Below, piece after piece: positions 24,993 through 33,303 of a DNA stretch of 64,000 nt. Origin of the DNA: Nocardioides sp. YIM 152315. Lineage in GTDB: Bacteria > Actinomycetota > Actinomycetes > Propionibacteriales > Nocardioidaceae. Each line of letters starts with the position of its first letter. Positions within the stretch are counted from its first letter, which is position 1. The notes below the pieces were generated by a model that was not told the origin of the DNA, did no database searches, and was given only the letters and a program-made list of their open reading frames with translations. The position numbers were made by a program, and so were the translations under genes. The stretch is from positions 248,001-312,000 of the forward strand of contig NZ_JARGER010000043.1 of NCBI RefSeq assembly GCF_029210375.1, in the 5' to 3' direction.

Positions 24993-25961
24993 GTGACCGA
25001 CGAACAGCTGCCAGGCATCAGCAACGCAGGGCTCGACCTTGACCCGGCACGCGACGAGATCGCGAACGCATTCCTGCGCGCGGACCCTACAGGCGAGCGC
25101 CTGGCCGACGTCTTCCGCGAGACCTTCGACCTGCTCTACGACGGGCAGCACACCGGACGGTATCGGTGGGATCAGCTCATGAAGACCGAGAAGACCCACT
25201 ACGGCAGCATGTTCGAGATCAACCTCCGCCGGGCCTTCAACGATGTCATCGACGATGTCCCGGATGACGACAGCCCATTGGACTACCGAGTCCTCGGACA
25301 CGACATCGACTGCAAGTACTCGCAAACCATGAACCAGTGGATGCTCCCGCCAGAGTGCTTCGGCCACCTGCTCCTAGTCGCCACGTCCAACGACCAGCGG
25401 GGCACCTGGAGTCTGGGCGTCGTGCGCGCAAGCGACGAAAACAGACGCGAGAAGGGCAACCGTGACAAGAAGACCCAGCTCAACCCGCGCGGGACATCTC
25501 AGATTCAATGGCTATTTCGAGATGCACAGTTGCCGCCGAACATCCTGCTGTCACTCGACACAGCCACGATCGACCGCATCTTTGCTTCGCGACATGGAGC
25601 GGCACGGATCAGGGAGCTCTGCCGCCTGGTCACCGGCCGCATCATAGGTCGCAACACCGTGGCAACGGTTGCCCAGCAAGACGACTACATGGCGCGCACA
25701 AGGGACAACGGAGGCGCCAGGACAACACTTCGACCAGAGGGCTACTTGATTCCCGGTGGTGACTACGAGGTCCACCGTGCCGTCGCTCGCCAGCTCGGTC
25801 AGCCAGTCCCACGCGATGGCGAGATAGTGAGCTTTCAGGTTGTGCCTGCCAACCCGAGCGACAAGATGACCGTGGAGCTAGACGGTCGCCTGTGGCGAGT
25901 AGCCCGACCAGGTGAATCCATCACGGAACCGGCTCCAAAACTGCCGAGAACCACTAGGTAG
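24993..25961 (+). CDS. NaeI-family type II restriction endonuclease
   Basis: 322 residues from GTG 24993. The catalytic region EINLRRAFND then DDDSPLDYRVLGHDIDCKYSQTMNQWMLP carries the acidic residues and Lys of the NaeI PD-(D/E)xK site (D-x-D-C-K). The C-terminal half (from about residue 190) corresponds to the Topo/CAP-like second DNA-binding domain of NaeI, which binds an effector site. NaeI cuts GCCGGC; the specificity of this homologue should be close but is not proven. It follows Vsr and is separated from the methyltransferase by the HNH gene. Confidence 0.85.
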   Translation: MTDEQLPGISNAGLDLDPARDEIANAFLRADPTGERLADVFRETFDLLYDGQHTGRYRWDQLMKTEKTHYGSMFEINLRRAFNDVIDDVPDDDSPLDYRVLGHDIDCKYSQTMNQWMLPPECFGHLLLVATSNDQRGTWSLGVVRASDENRREKGNRDKKTQLNPRGTSQIQWLFRDAQLPPNILLSLDTATIDRIFASRHGAARIRELCRLVTGRIIGRNTVATVAQQDDYMARTRDNGGARTTLRPEGYLIPGGDYEVHRAVARQLGQPVPRDGEIVSFQVVPANPSDKMTVELDGRLWRVARPGESITEPAPKLPRTTR

Positions 25962-26005
25962 CGGCGTGACAACTGACTGGCCATGGTGCCGGCTACGTTC
26001 CAGCC

Positions 26006-26851
26006 ATGGTGGACGACCGACCACTCCCAGAGCCTGACAGCGAAACGCTGCTTGGCCTACTCAGCGGCGGACGCTCGATCGCTCTCTACGGACTGCTTTT
26101 TCGGCGTCGACAGAATCCACCCACGGCGACGGAGATCGGGTACTTCCTTCAGAACGTCGCGGGTGAGGACGCCGAAGACGTTGACCGCGCCCTGGCTCCG
26201 CTCCGAGCGCACTTCGCGGTCGTGGCAACGGATGACGAGCCCGCTCGCTACTTCCTGACTGGGTGGCTTCACATTGAGCAGGGCGCCGTCTTTCAGCCGA
26301 TCGACCTCCGGCTGCGAGCAGAAGTCCTGGCACCACAGTGCTGCGCTCAGTGCGGCGATCGGCCCATCCCTGACGGAGCGCGACTCCGGCCCGCTCAGCG
26401 CATCCCGATGAGGTGGGGAGGCCAGGCAACGCGGGAGAACCTGGAACCGCTATGCGAGGACTGTGCGACCGGCCGCCAGCAGTACTTCCAGCGGTGGGAC
26501 CACCTGGCTGATCAGATCGCGCTCGCCGTCAACCATGCCGACCCGCGGATGCGGCTCGGCGAATTCCTGCGAGTGATGTCGCCGGCGTGGGTCCGCGCCG
26601 ATCTCCTTGAGGCGGTCGCCTCGGCCAAGGAGTACCAGGATGACTGGAACCGACGGCTACGCGATCTTCGCTTCCTGGGCTGGGACTACGAACACCAAAA
26701 CCGCAAGACCGAAGGATCGCGCACCTGGGCGTACTACCGCTTCGTGAAGGCCGCGCCCTGGCCCGTGAACATCCATGCGGCCATCAAAGCGGAGGCAGAC
26801 CGACGACGTGCGGCACGGAAAGACCGCACTGCCGACGCACTGGACCCGTGA
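26006..26851 (+). CDS. HNH-like zinc protein associated with the NaeI system
   Basis: 281 residues. The central part has a treble-clef/HNH look: CCAQCGDRPIPDGARLRPAQRIPMRWGGQATRENLEPLCEDCATGRQQYF, with CxxC at each end and the ENLEPLC motif; the usual catalytic His is not clear (RIP occupies the place of DHI), so activity is uncertain. The N-terminal part is a predicted winged helix (TATEIGYFLQNVAGEDAEDVDRALAPL). It is encoded between the nuclease and the methyltransferase and probably assists or duplicates restriction. Convergent with the methyltransferase gene. Confidence 0.7.
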   Translation: MVDDRPLPEPDSETLLGLLSGGRSIALYGLLFRRRQNPPTATEIGYFLQNVAGEDAEDVDRALAPLRAHFAVVATDDEPARYFLTGWLHIEQGAVFQPIDLRLRAEVLAPQCCAQCGDRPIPDGARLRPAQRIPMRWGGQATRENLEPLCEDCATGRQQYFQRWDHLADQIALAVNHADPRMRLGEFLRVMSPAWVRADLLEAVASAKEYQDDWNRRLRDLRFLGWDYEHQNRKTEGSRTWAYYRFVKAAPWPVNIHAAIKAEADRRRAARKDRTADALDP

Positions 26852-26885
26852 CGCCGAGCAGGCCGCCCGGCTGAATCGTTCCTAG

Positions 26886-27878
26886 TCAGCTTGCGACTGC
26901 GCGCAACTTCGACTTTCCCTTGTCTGCCTTGTTCGCTGCGCGGATCGCGCTTGCGATGCTGCCACCGATGGCTGCAGCAACAGGCGGCGGGAAGGCGTTG
27001 CCGATCTGCCGATAAGCAGCCGTCTTCTTGCCGTAGAACTTCCAGTCCGGATCGAAGCCCTGAATTCGGGCTGCCATCTCGCGCGTGAGACGCGGCATGT
27101 GATCAATCGGATCGCTCGCAGTGGGCGGGGCATCGGCGATGCCGCGCCCGTCAACACCTAGCGCGGCCCAGGACGCGCGTGCCCGCGTCGGCCCAAGGTC
27201 GGGACCGCCGTGCTTGCGAGATCCCCCGACGATCGTCGGCCCAATCCCGATTGCTCGCTTGGTCGCCCACTCCTCGGCCCCCGGCCAGCCATCGGCAGCC
27301 ATTAGGTCGTGCAGAGCCTCGCCAACCGTCATCGGCGACTTGACTGCGGTCGGCCACGAGAAATGCTTTGCTACGTCCTTCTGGAGCGCAACCAGAATGA
27401 ATCGAGGGCGCAACTGCGGAACGCCAAACTCACTCGAGTGAAAGAGCTGCCACTGGGGCTCGTAGTCCATACCCCTGAGCTCATCGAGGATCGACTCTCG
27501 GTAGTTATCGAAGCGAGAACTCGCCAGGCCCCTGACGTTCTCGAGCATGACCGCCTTCGGCTCGCCCTCGCGCACCAGGCGCATGGCCTCGGGGAACAGA
27601 TCCCGCTCGTCATCCGCCCCAAGCTGCTTCCCAGCAATCGAGAACGGCGGGCAGGGCACGCCGCCAGCGAGCAGATCGAGGCCAGCGGCGTAGGGCGTGA
27701 TGTCGAAGTCCTTGACGTCCTTCTCGATGACGTTCCACTTCGGACGGTTCAGCCGAAGGGTCGCACACGCGTCGGCGTCGATCTCGACTGCCGCAGTGTG
27801 ATCAAAGCCTGCCATCTCGAGACCAACTGACTGTCCGCCGGCGCCAGCACAGATTTCGACGCAGGTCAGGTTGGGCAC
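26886..27878 (-). CDS. DNA (cytosine-5) methyltransferase of the NaeI-type system
   Basis: 330 residues from GTG 27878, chosen because AAGGAG lies 5-6 bases upstream and the protein then starts just before motif I (ICAGAGGQSVGLEMAGF). The catalytic motif IV is GGVPCPPFS with Cys near residue 76, followed by ENVRGLASSRF and a variant motif VIII (VPQLRPRFIL). The C-terminus has RQIGNAFPPPVAAAIG (motif X). It would protect GCCGGC-like sites from the neighbouring nuclease. A perfect LexA box stands 18 bases before the start. Confidence 0.92.
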   Translation of the reverse strand: MPNLTCVEICAGAGGQSVGLEMAGFDHTAAVEIDADACATLRLNRPKWNVIEKDVKDFDITPYAAGLDLLAGGVPCPPFSIAGKQLGADDERDLFPEAMRLVREGEPKAVMLENVRGLASSRFDNYRESILDELRGMDYEPQWQLFHSSEFGVPQLRPRFILVALQKDVAKHFSWPTAVKSPMTVGEALHDLMAADGWPGAEEWATKRAIGIGPTIVGGSRKHGGPDLGPTRARASWAALGVDGRGIADAPPTASDPIDHMPRLTREMAARIQGFDPDWKFYGKKTAAYRQIGNAFPPPVAAAIGGSIASAIRAANKADKGKSKLRAVAS

Positions 27879-27896
27879 GGTAGGCTCCTTTTCGAG

Positions 27897-27912
27897 TCGA
27901 ACACTTGTTCGA
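27897..27912. promoter_or_regulatory. LexA (SOS) box upstream of the methyltransferase
   Basis: TCGAAC-ACTT-GTTCGA is an exact TCGAAC-N4-GTTCGA palindrome, 18 bases upstream of the methyltransferase GTG and just before its ribosome site. LexA bound here would block transcription, so methylase expression should rise on SOS induction. It is the second perfect box in this element. Confidence 0.83.
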
Positions 27913-27995
27913 ACGGTCAGAGTCTGCCAGAGGCTTCCGACAGGGAAGAAGTTCGTGTTCAGAGTACGGACACAGGCACTCAATCTGGGATGCGA

Positions 27996-28011
27996 CGCGC
28001 CGTACGGCGCG
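27996..28011. repeat. 16-bp perfect palindrome between cargo genes
   Basis: CGCGCCGTACGGCGCG reads the same on both strands. It lies in the 171-bp gap between the methyltransferase start and the stop of the small gene at 28050. No T-run follows on either strand, so an operator is as likely as a terminator. Confidence 0.5.
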
Positions 28012-28049
28012 CACGCCAACCCTATATCGGCCGGTGTGTGTCCGAACCT

Positions 28050-28256
28050 TCAATGGGCATCGAGCATGTCAAGGTCCGCCCGATCCACAAGCATCCAGAC
28101 GCCATCCTCAAACATGACCTCGAGCGATGCGGTCCCGTCCCGGTTACACAGCTCGTTGATCAGGACGAAGACCTCGCCGTCTCGGTCCAGCGCCTGACCG
28201 TCCCTGGTCCGGCGCGCGTGTAAGGTTTCACGCGGGCGAACGGACTTGAGCGACAC
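28050..28256 (-). CDS. Small hypothetical protein
   Basis: 68 residues from GTG 28256 (VSLKSVRPRETLHARR...). The frame is open to a GTG at 28346, which would add 30 residues that include an inverted repeat, so the shorter form is preferred. The C-terminal core DGEVFVLINELCNRDGTASLEVMFEDGVWMLVDRADLD looks like a compact beta-rich domain common in mobile-element hypotheticals. Function unknown; it lies downstream of the 683-aa gene in the same direction. Confidence 0.5.
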   Translation of the reverse strand: MSLKSVRPRETLHARRTRDGQALDRDGEVFVLINELCNRDGTASLEVMFEDGVWMLVDRADLDMLDAH

Positions 28257-28290
28257 GGGTTCATCGTGCCAGTCGACCGGCCCTGAAGGA

Positions 28291-28310
28291 CATCCTTCGC
28301 ACGAAGGATG
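28291..28310. other. Hairpin with 8-bp perfect stem
   Basis: CATCCTTC, a GCAC loop, and GAAGGATG form a perfect stem between the 683-aa gene and the small gene at 28050. It lies upstream of the preferred start at 28256 and could be a terminator of the larger gene or a 5' regulatory hairpin of the smaller one. There is no U-run. Confidence 0.5.
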
Positions 28311-28367
28311 GGCCCGCCGGGCCGGTAGCGTCTCACTGCCCTTCACCAGGTCTCGCCCGAAGGTTGC

Positions 28368-30419
28368 CTACAGTGTGCTCCACCTCGGCACTCCCGAGGC
28401 CTTCAACGAGGGCTGGGGGTCATCTTCGGGTGCGATTTCTCGGCGAGCCGTCAAGACGTTCGGAAGTCTCAGAACAGGTCCCCAGGTCTCCCAGAAGGTC
28501 CTGATGCGCTCCGTGGAGGCAAAGGCATCGACGCTGTAGCAGGTCGTGGTTGGACCCAGCGCGGCGAGATCAACTTCGAGCTGGTGCACCGTTTCAGCGA
28601 GTACTCGGAGCCTTGTCTGGGAGGGCGCAGCGATGCGGCATCCCTCGATAGCGAGTGCCGCGACGCTCACACGCCCGCGTACCAATTCGAGCGTGTCTCG
28701 GTCCCAAAGCACTGGTGCGCCGTCGATCGCAGACAGAACGTCGTCCGCTCCCATCCAAGCAACGGACCGAACCGCCACGGACTCGGTCTCTAGCCGTCGC
28801 CGAGCATCCAGGTTGGCGGGCAAAAATGTTCCCAGTGGGAGGGCAGCGAAGGAGGTCACGGCCTTGCTCCAAGCAGGGTCGGTCAGGTCGAGCGCTTCAC
28901 GGCTGACCCGGACCACTGCGTCATCTTCACCGGTCCGGTAGACCTCGAACTCATCGAACCCGGGGAGGACGCGGTTCGTCAGCAGCATGGCCGCGAAACA
29001 GGGATTGATGTCCTCTTGGTCGAAGCGCTCCAGACGCAACTCGATCCTGTTTGAGTTGAATCCGAAGTGATCCACGCGAAGGCCGTTGGTCCCCATGAAC
29101 GCTTCGGCCCGGCGCCAACCCTGCATCCTCCCGACCTCACCAGGCATGGGCAGTGCAGCCGTCGGCTTCACGGTGCTTCCAAGGTGGTGGGCCAGTGCTG
29201 CCTCGCAACCCCTTGCAAGCGCAGCCGCGCCTATCGTGGCCTCGCGCACTTCACTCGGCGAAACGGTCTCGCGCTCGACAACGTAGGTCCCTCGCCGCCC
29301 ATCCCACTCGAGCGCCTCATGGGCCTGACCGTTTCGGACCTTCGTCAACAGGATTGGCTCGACGAGCCGGCTCAGCCAGTCTCGATCTGCAACAACCGCG
29401 TCCCGCAGCGGGCCGAGTGTGGGTGGCGTACTCCAAGTGCCCTGGCGAAGCGCGCGCATCATCCAGACGTACTCCCGGACGGCTCCCTCGAGAAGGCGCT
29501 TGTACGCCTCTACGCGCAGATGCGCCTGGGCTTCGGCGTCCCGTTCGGCTACCGCGGCCTTCAGCGAAGCGTAGGCGCGCCGACGGCTCTGCCGGAGCGC
29601 CTCGTCGCGAACGTCCAAGCGTTCGAAGATGGCATCGATGACCTCGACGTAACCCTGCGCAGAGGCGGCCGCGAGCCGAGCGCGCATCGACATCATGACG
29701 ATGTACGACTGCACCGGGTTCGGCGAAGCAGCGATCCATCCACACACGCACACCAGAGTCAGGACGTCGTCGACCGGCTCGATCCCGAGCGAAGCTATGT
29801 GCGGAAGTAAGACGCGGAGTAGTCCCCCATTGGACCCATACTTGTAGGCCTCCAGCACACGAGACGGGCTGAAGTCCTGCGCGTCGTCAACCGGGTCCCG
29901 GGTCATCACGAAGGTGTCGCGGAGGGCGTGTCCTTCGACCGTTGCAGCCTGCATTGGCCATTGCGCGACCGAGTTCGTCAAGTCCGGCTCCCGGTGGAGC
30001 TGCTCGCCAGCTTCGACCGCGCTCAGCACCAGCTCGATGGAGGCATCCACCGCTTCACCCAACTCGAGTGCGAGAGGAGCCGGAAATGGCTGGAAGGGCG
30101 TCAGCGCCACAATGAGCGCCGCAAGCTCGTCCCGTATTTCAAGGAGGCTTTCCATCGAGCGTCGCAGATCATCAAACCCGCGTTCCGGGCCGAACAGAGG
30201 CGGAGACATCGCCTTACTCAGTTGACCGATGAGCAGCTTGACGGCATCGGCATAGGCCGCCCAGACCCTGGGCTCGATGGGCAGGGTGTGATCGCTGCCT
30301 ACCAGCCAGCGGCGATCTGACAAGCCGCGCCGAATCGGCTCAGTGAGGCGGTGTCTCGCGGTGAGCGGAAGAGCCACAGGCGCGATCGTAGGTCTCAACG
30401 CGGCTTCCCGACGTCCCAA
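28368..30419 (-). CDS. Large unrecognised protein with a HEPN-like motif
   Basis: Up to 683 residues. The first possible start is a TTG at 30419; GTG 30377 (residue 15) is an alternative and neither has a clear ribosome site. The protein is helical and soluble throughout. LLTKVRNGQAHEALEWD holds R362-N-G-Q-A-H367, which fits the HEPN R-x4-6-H pattern, inside a helical region (about 290-420). The C-terminal third (from about 440) is beta-rich with no match I know. It stands alone beside a restriction system and a HEPN/DUF262 pair, so a defence or toxin role is plausible. I do not recognise a described family. Confidence 0.7.
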   Translation of the reverse strand: MGRREAALRPTIAPVALPLTARHRLTEPIRRGLSDRRWLVGSDHTLPIEPRVWAAYADAVKLLIGQLSKAMSPPLFGPERGFDDLRRSMESLLEIRDELAALIVALTPFQPFPAPLALELGEAVDASIELVLSAVEAGEQLHREPDLTNSVAQWPMQAATVEGHALRDTFVMTRDPVDDAQDFSPSRVLEAYKYGSNGGLLRVLLPHIASLGIEPVDDVLTLVCVCGWIAASPNPVQSYIVMMSMRARLAAASAQGYVEVIDAIFERLDVRDEALRQSRRRAYASLKAAVAERDAEAQAHLRVEAYKRLLEGAVREYVWMMRALRQGTWSTPPTLGPLRDAVVADRDWLSRLVEPILLTKVRNGQAHEALEWDGRRGTYVVERETVSPSEVREATIGAAALARGCEAALAHHLGSTVKPTAALPMPGEVGRMQGWRRAEAFMGTNGLRVDHFGFNSNRIELRLERFDQEDINPCFAAMLLTNRVLPGFDEFEVYRTGEDDAVVRVSREALDLTDPAWSKAVTSFAALPLGTFLPANLDARRRLETESVAVRSVAWMGADDVLSAIDGAPVLWDRDTLELVRGRVSVAALAIEGCRIAAPSQTRLRVLAETVHQLEVDLAALGPTTTCYSVDAFASTERIRTFWETWGPVLRLPNVLTARREIAPEDDPQPSLKASGVPRWSTL

Positions 30420-30661
30420 TTACGTGGGGATTGCTGCACGAACGGGTGACAGCTCGCGCTAGGCCGTCTGAGTGGCGGGCGTGGTCATATTGGGATCCTG
30501 CCGGAGGCCTGCTCACTGCAGACCCGGCCGACTGGTTAGGCGCGGAGCGCGTCAGCGTCCGAGGTGTTGCCGTCGTTTGTAGTGCAACCTCCGGAAGCGT
30601 CATTTCGCCGCCTGCCGGCGCAACTGAGTTATCGGATCCGACGATGGGCGACCGCCCCGTC

Positions 30662-30751
30662 CTATCGGCGATCCCGACGCCAGGAGTTAAGCAGGGAGCA
30701 ACCGACGGCGAACCCGGCGAGAAGGAGGATCCACTGGGCGTAGTCAGGCAT
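30662..30751 (-). CDS. Single-helix micro-protein
   Basis: 29 residues: a polar start (MPDYAQ), one hydrophobic helix (WILLLAGFAVGCSLLNSW) and a basic end (RRDRR), the classic form of a small positive-inside membrane protein. The ATG lies two bases after the stop of the HTH gene at 30754, in the order TAGTGATG, so it would be translated by re-initiation. The remaining gap to 30420 (about 240 bp) shows no other gene. Function unknown; conservation in related elements would decide whether it is real. Confidence 0.5.
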   Translation of the reverse strand: MPDYAQWILLLAGFAVGCSLLNSWRRDRR

Positions 30752-30753
30752 CA

Positions 30754-31179
30754 CTAGACCGCGTTCCGGCGGAAGGTGAATGCTCTCGCGGCTGCGGCCT
30801 GCTCAGCGTGGCGACGACGGATCCACCAGCGCCGTCCGCGACGAACAGCGGGAACACGTCCCTCCTTCGCGAGGCGGCCGACGTACTGCGCGGAGCATCC
30901 GAGGAGGACACCGACGGTGGCGACATCGAGCCAGACATCGCCGTCCTCGGGCGGATCCATCGGCTCGGGTTCCGGCTGAGCTTCGCGGCGGGCTGCTACC
31001 GCCGCACGCGCGTGTTCCCTGGCCTTGCCCCAGGCGAGTGCCGAATCGAGAGCGACGGTCGGTTGTGGCCCGTGGTGCGGCCGGTGTCGGATCGCGCCCT
31101 GTGCGACCGCGTACTCGACGGCTTTGACGGAGCACCGAACGAGATCGGCGGCGCGTGCTTGCGTGACCCATTCGGTCAT
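30754..31179 (-). CDS. Regulator with two excisionase-like helix-turn-helix domains
   Basis: 141 residues from ATG 31179; an upstream frame to 31320 is Cys/Arg-rich and improbable. The N-terminal motif (VTQARAADLVRCSVKAVEYAVAQGAI) and the C-terminal one (LDVATVGVLLGCSAQYVGRLAKEGRVPAVRRGRRWWIRR) both have MerR/HTH_17-like spacing, separated by a Pro/Glu-rich linker. The second is the stronger match. It may regulate cargo or excision genes. Downstream lies a micro-protein gene. Confidence 0.7.
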   Translation of the reverse strand: MTEWVTQARAADLVRCSVKAVEYAVAQGAIRHRPHHGPQPTVALDSALAWGKAREHARAAVAARREAQPEPEPMDPPEDGDVWLDVATVGVLLGCSAQYVGRLAKEGRVPAVRRGRRWWIRRRHAEQAAAARAFTFRRNAV

Positions 31180-31351
31180 GCCGGAGGGATGCCCAGCCTG
31201 CTTGAGGTTGAAACAGCGAAGGCTCGTCAACTGGCTGGTGCCCGACAGATGGCGGCAGCGGCACGCAATCGCGGCCGAGCATCTCGTCTGCCGCGAGTCG
31301 CGCGGCCTGAGGTCGGTCATTCCTCGTCAGGGACGCACCACCGCGATCGCC

Positions 31352-31756
31352 TTACGTCGCGGAGGTTCGACGCCATTGGCCGCAATAGAGCTTGCGAGGC
31401 TGCCGCGGATCCGCGAAGCAAGCTCGGTAGTGCACGGCGGTCCCCGACCCGAATGTGTGGTGGAAGCGCGAACAACCGGTGCCTGGGTACGCGCTACGTC
31501 GATGTTTCCCAGTGGCACCGTCTGTCTTCCAAAGTGCGACCCCGTCAGCTACCCCTGGACCTTTCAGACACAGCCGGACCGAGTCGGTGTCGAGCAGGCG
31601 GACGGTGACCCGGACCGAACCGGCCACGTTGCCCTTGACGGTCGCCCTCGGGCCCACGGGATCAGCGGCAACGGCAGGCTCAAAGGACGAGAACACTAGA
31701 CATACCGACGTCAACAGCATGATCGAAAACCGGCGGCCAGGAACTGACACTCGCAT
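31352..31756 (-). CDS. Small secreted protein
   Basis: 134 residues with a Sec signal peptide (RRFSIMLLTSVCLVFSSFEPAVAADP, cleavage expected after AVA). The mature part is beta-rich with four cysteines (LCLKG, TGCSRF, RACFAD, LYCGQW) able to form two disulphides, and an HYRACF-SxK-type core seen in some small secreted actinobacterial proteins. GGGAG stands 8 bases before the ATG. The function is unknown. It lies among element maintenance genes, so a surface or exclusion role is possible but untested. Confidence 0.62.
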   Translation of the reverse strand: MRVSVPGRRFSIMLLTSVCLVFSSFEPAVAADPVGPRATVKGNVAGSVRVTVRLLDTDSVRLCLKGPGVADGVALWKTDGATGKHRRSAYPGTGCSRFHHTFGSGTAVHYRACFADPRQPRKLYCGQWRRTSAT

Positions 31757-31950
31757 GGGATCTCCCGAGAGGGCAGGTTGATAGGGCAGTCCTACCCCGA
31801 TTGCGCGTGATCATGCCGTTCAGCCGTTCGAGGGAGTAGCCCGGCCGATCAGAGCCGTCGTCGCGCTGCTTCTTCCGCGCTGTCGAGGCGCTCGCACCTG
31901 AAGGGACAGGAGCGGCGCCATGCAGGAGCCGCGAGAGATCGGGAGTTCCC

Positions 31951-32370
31951 ATGTCCATTCCCACCCAGATGAGCCTGGCCGGTTTCATCGCGTCCGATGC
32001 GGACCTTCACTTCACCACCGCCGGCGCGGAGTACGTCCGCCTGCGAGTCGGGGTCGAGCAGTGGCGCAAGGAGCCGGTCGACGGGAGCTTGACCAAGCTC
32101 GATCCGACGTTCCACGACATGGTCGCCTTCGAGAGCACCGCCAGGGAGCTCCACGCGAGGTTCCGCAAGGGCGACTCGTTCGTGGCAAGCGGCTACGTGC
32201 ACGAGTACGAGGTCGAGCGCGACGGCGGCAGCGTGGTCAAGGAGGAGTTCGTGGCTCGGAAGATCGGACACAACGTCAACAAGACCGCCTACGAGGTTCA
32301 GCGCCGCCGGCTCGCGCCCGATGCTTCGTCGCCAGCCACTAAGCCTGCCGATCCGGCGATCGGTTTCTGA
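31951..32370 (+). CDS. ssb: Single-stranded DNA-binding protein (OB fold)
   Basis: 139 residues. MSIPTQMSLAGFIASDADLHFTTAGAEYVRLRVGVEQWRK begins like an SSB OB fold, followed by DPTFHDMVAFESTARELHARFRKGDSFVASGYVHEYEVERDGG and a basic tail. The acidic C-terminal tip (DDDxPF) of chromosomal SSB is missing; it ends PAIGF. Element-encoded SSBs protect transferred single strands. The 190-bp gap upstream (31757-31950) must hold its promoter. Confidence 0.82.
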   Translation: MSIPTQMSLAGFIASDADLHFTTAGAEYVRLRVGVEQWRKEPVDGSLTKLDPTFHDMVAFESTARELHARFRKGDSFVASGYVHEYEVERDGGSVVKEEFVARKIGHNVNKTAYEVQRRRLAPDASSPATKPADPAIGF

Positions 32371-32376
32371 CGTCCG

Positions 32377-32880
32377 GTGTCAGTGATGTCGAGCGCAATG
32401 GGCCGCGACGAACCGCCCGGGCCGATCAACTGGAACCTCCTCGACGCCGACCAGGCTGAGGCGGAGTGGCGAGACCTCGACCGGTTCGTGATGTGGCTCA
32501 AGACCGCGTTCGGGCTCTCGCCGGCGATCGTGCCGCCGTACTGGCACCGTCACGACGAGCTGATATGGGAGCTCTCCGCACTTCACCTGCACTTCCTGGC
32601 CTGCTTCGACGAGGTGGCGTCGCCGTCGGCACCGATTGCGTGGATGCGCGACTTCGCCGATGCTCGGCACCGCCTGCGGGAATGGGTGTCCGCCTGCGGG
32701 ACGCGGCTCGACCGTGACCGCCCTAGCAGGCAGAGCGTCTGGCCGGGCGAGGCTGGCGAACCGTCGGGCGGTGAGGTGATGATCGAGGACCGGCCGGCCG
32801 ACTTCGAGGAGTTCGTCCGTGCCGACGTAGCCAGTCGGCGACGCATCCAGGCCGTCGTCGATCAGCAGCTCCTGGGCTGA
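32377..32880 (+). CDS. DUF4913-like hypothetical protein
   Basis: 167 residues from GTG 32377; ATG 32386 or 32401 are alternatives. LDRFVMWLKTAFGLSPAIVPPYWHRHDELIWELSALHLHFLACFDEV resembles the DUF4913 domain common in actinobacterial mobile elements (aromatic/His pattern W-x-H-x-x-L-x-x-EL-x-AL). No catalytic residues are evident. It follows the SSB gene by only six bases and is probably co-transcribed. Function unknown. Confidence 0.6.
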   Translation: MSVMSSAMGRDEPPGPINWNLLDADQAEAEWRDLDRFVMWLKTAFGLSPAIVPPYWHRHDELIWELSALHLHFLACFDEVASPSAPIAWMRDFADARHRLREWVSACGTRLDRDRPSRQSVWPGEAGEPSGGEVMIEDRPADFEEFVRADVASRRRIQAVVDQQLLG

Positions 32881-32994
32881 CTCCACCGTCGCGTCCACGC
32901 CTGCACCGGCGCTACCTGTCCACAGGACGGCCGTGCGGCGTGCGCGGTCGGAAGCGATCCTCCTGAACATGCAAGCACTTCTCCGGAGGCCACC

Positions 32995-33303
32995 ATGCAA
33001 CTGGAACACGCTCGATCCTTGGCTCTCGGCCGCGCCTACGTGGCCGCCCTCGCCGACCACGCCGCCGCCGAGGACGCGGCCTCGGCCTACGAACACGTCC
33101 TCATCGAGCTCGACCGTCTCCACGACGACCAGAGCCCCGACCTCGCCGTCGACGCCGCCGACGTCGACCGCGATCTGTGGTTCGAGCTCGCCATCGTGGC
33201 GATCGCGAACCTGACCCGGCATGGGGTCGAGCCGCTCAGCGTCGAGCTGATCTGTTGGATGCTTCTCGACGCCCACGCCGCAGACGCCGGGCAACGCGGC
33301 TGA
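32995..33303 (+). CDS. Small helical hypothetical protein
   Basis: 102 residues, rich in Ala, Asp and Leu (ARSLALGRAYVAALADHAAAEDAAS, VDAADVDRDLWFELAIVAIANLTRHGV) and predicted almost entirely helical. GGAGG stands 7 bases before the ATG. Its stop overlaps the next ATG (TGATG), so the two proteins are likely made in equal amounts and may form a complex. No function recognised. Confidence 0.62.
   Translation: MQLEHARSLALGRAYVAALADHAAAEDAASAYEHVLIELDRLHDDQSPDLAVDAADVDRDLWFELAIVAIANLTRHGVEPLSVELICWMLLDAHAADAGQRG

Noticed and set aside
30431-30757. 108-codon plus-strand frame starting with TTG
   Set aside because: No ribosome site, no domain-like sequence, and it overlaps the more convincing micro-protein on the other strand.
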